From Coriaria nepalensis (taxonomy: Eukaryota > Streptophyta > Magnoliopsida > Cucurbitales > Coriariaceae), in assembly GCA_027186245.1 (NCBI GenBank), contig CP114497.1, forward strand, positions 3,231,501 to 3,295,500: a DNA stretch of 64,000 nt, read 5' to 3'. Below, piece by piece: positions 63,311-64,000 of this stretch (the first letter of the stretch is position 1; every line of letters starts with the position of its first letter). Both the position numbers and the translations under genes were made by a program. A model generated the notes under the pieces. That model saw nothing but the letters and a program-made list of their open reading frames with translations, was not told where the DNA came from and made no database searches.

Positions 63311-64000
63311 AGAATAATCATCGAGTGAGTAATGAAGCCATCGAGTGAATAATAAGAGAATGCGAGCGTAAGAGAAGATGAAAAAGATTTCTGAGAACAG
63401 AAGAGGGGAGAATGAGAATATGAGAGAAGATGAGAACACGAGATTTCGGTTAGAATCAAATGAAAATAAGAGGAGAGAAAGTAAGATATTTGTTTGTAAG
63501 TTTGTGATATAAAGTTCGAATAAGATAAAATAAAAAGAGATTACCGATATCTTTGATGCATGCTAAGTAATTTTATTTTTTATTTTTAATTTTTTTATTT
63601 ATTTCAAAAAGATAAAATGTAAAAAATAAGGATGATGAATATATTTAATAAAAAATTATCGAAACAGGTAATTTTAAAAATAATTTCAAAATAAAAATAA
63701 TCCCAGAATAAAAATAATCAAATTTTACGCTCGCTGCGTCAACACCTCTTTATTCAAAAACCAAACACTTATTTAGAGGGGGGGTAATTAATGAATTTTT
63801 CAGGATTAAATATTTAATACTTTTTATATACCGCCAAAATCCCCGATGAAAATGAAATCTAAAATTTATATAACGACAGCTGTTCAAATAAGACCAGTCA
63901 AACTGTCAAACCGACAAGACACTAGTATATGGGACCGTTGCACGTGTGGATGACTGTAGGATATCAATGATTTGTCTATTAAATTTTAAGATATCCTTTT
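63311..64000. other. AT-rich end of window, no gene seen
   Basis: A GAGAAGATGAGAA-like purine-rich stretch (about 63350-63480) precedes AT-rich DNA. I see no coding or RNA feature. Confidence 0.5.

Noticed and set aside
1..64000. tRNA, rRNA or organelle-derived insertions
   Set aside because: On reading both strands I recognised no tRNA cloverleaf, rRNA core or plastid/mitochondrial gene. A tRNAscan and organelle BLAST would be decisive.

Overview
The window is nuclear DNA from a eudicot plant. The genes have many spliced introns, the intergenic DNA is very AT-rich and full of degenerate transposons, and the proteins match plant families: a CYP94-type P450, a MAA3/SEN1-like helicase, an OR23-like F-box/kelch protein, a class XI myosin and two LOB-domain factors. 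The species cannot be named from the sequence.

Layout. Positions 1-312 hold the 3' end of a P450 (+). Positions 932-8675 hold a complete 20-exon helicase gene (-), with site-II-like GGCCCA hexamers upstream. Positions 9290-14181 carry a hAT remnant and a decayed Mutator-like transposase. A foldback MITE lies near 17 kb. A two-exon F-box/kelch gene (-) spans 18049-21245. From 23.1 to 29.3 kb is a dead Ty1/copia element whose RNase H region is split by a 1,888-bp solo LTR with a perfect 5-bp target duplication. Positions 30377-39331 hold a 26-exon myosin XI gene (+) with motor, neck and short coiled coil but no globular tail. A reverse-strand copia fragment (40.1-41.5 kb) and a complex CGACC/GACCGAG repeat field (42.7-44.1 kb) follow.

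Positions 44988-46138 (+) and 52502-53365 (-) are two LOB-domain genes, LBD16-like and LBD29-like, transcribed towards each other. Between them, at 49.7-51.4 kb, is a foldback-type structure: tandem units of about 185 bp in inverted orientation around a spacer of degenerate TTTAGGG-like repeats. From 56.6 kb to the end are fragments of at least three copia elements, one with a 2-kb LTR and primer-binding site, then an 83-bp tandem satellite and more CGACC repeats.

How the genes relate. There is no operon logic. The one functional grouping is the LBD16-like/LBD29-like pair, since the Arabidopsis proteins act together downstream of ARF7/ARF19 in lateral-root initiation. The nearby tail-less myosin XI recalls Arabidopsis chromosome 3, where XI-J and LBD29 are close neighbours, so the 30-53 kb stretch looks like a conserved microsyntenic block expanded by transposons. 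Exon boundaries were placed by eye from GT/AG (or GC/AG) sites, reading frame and remembered family alignments. No search or transcript evidence was available.
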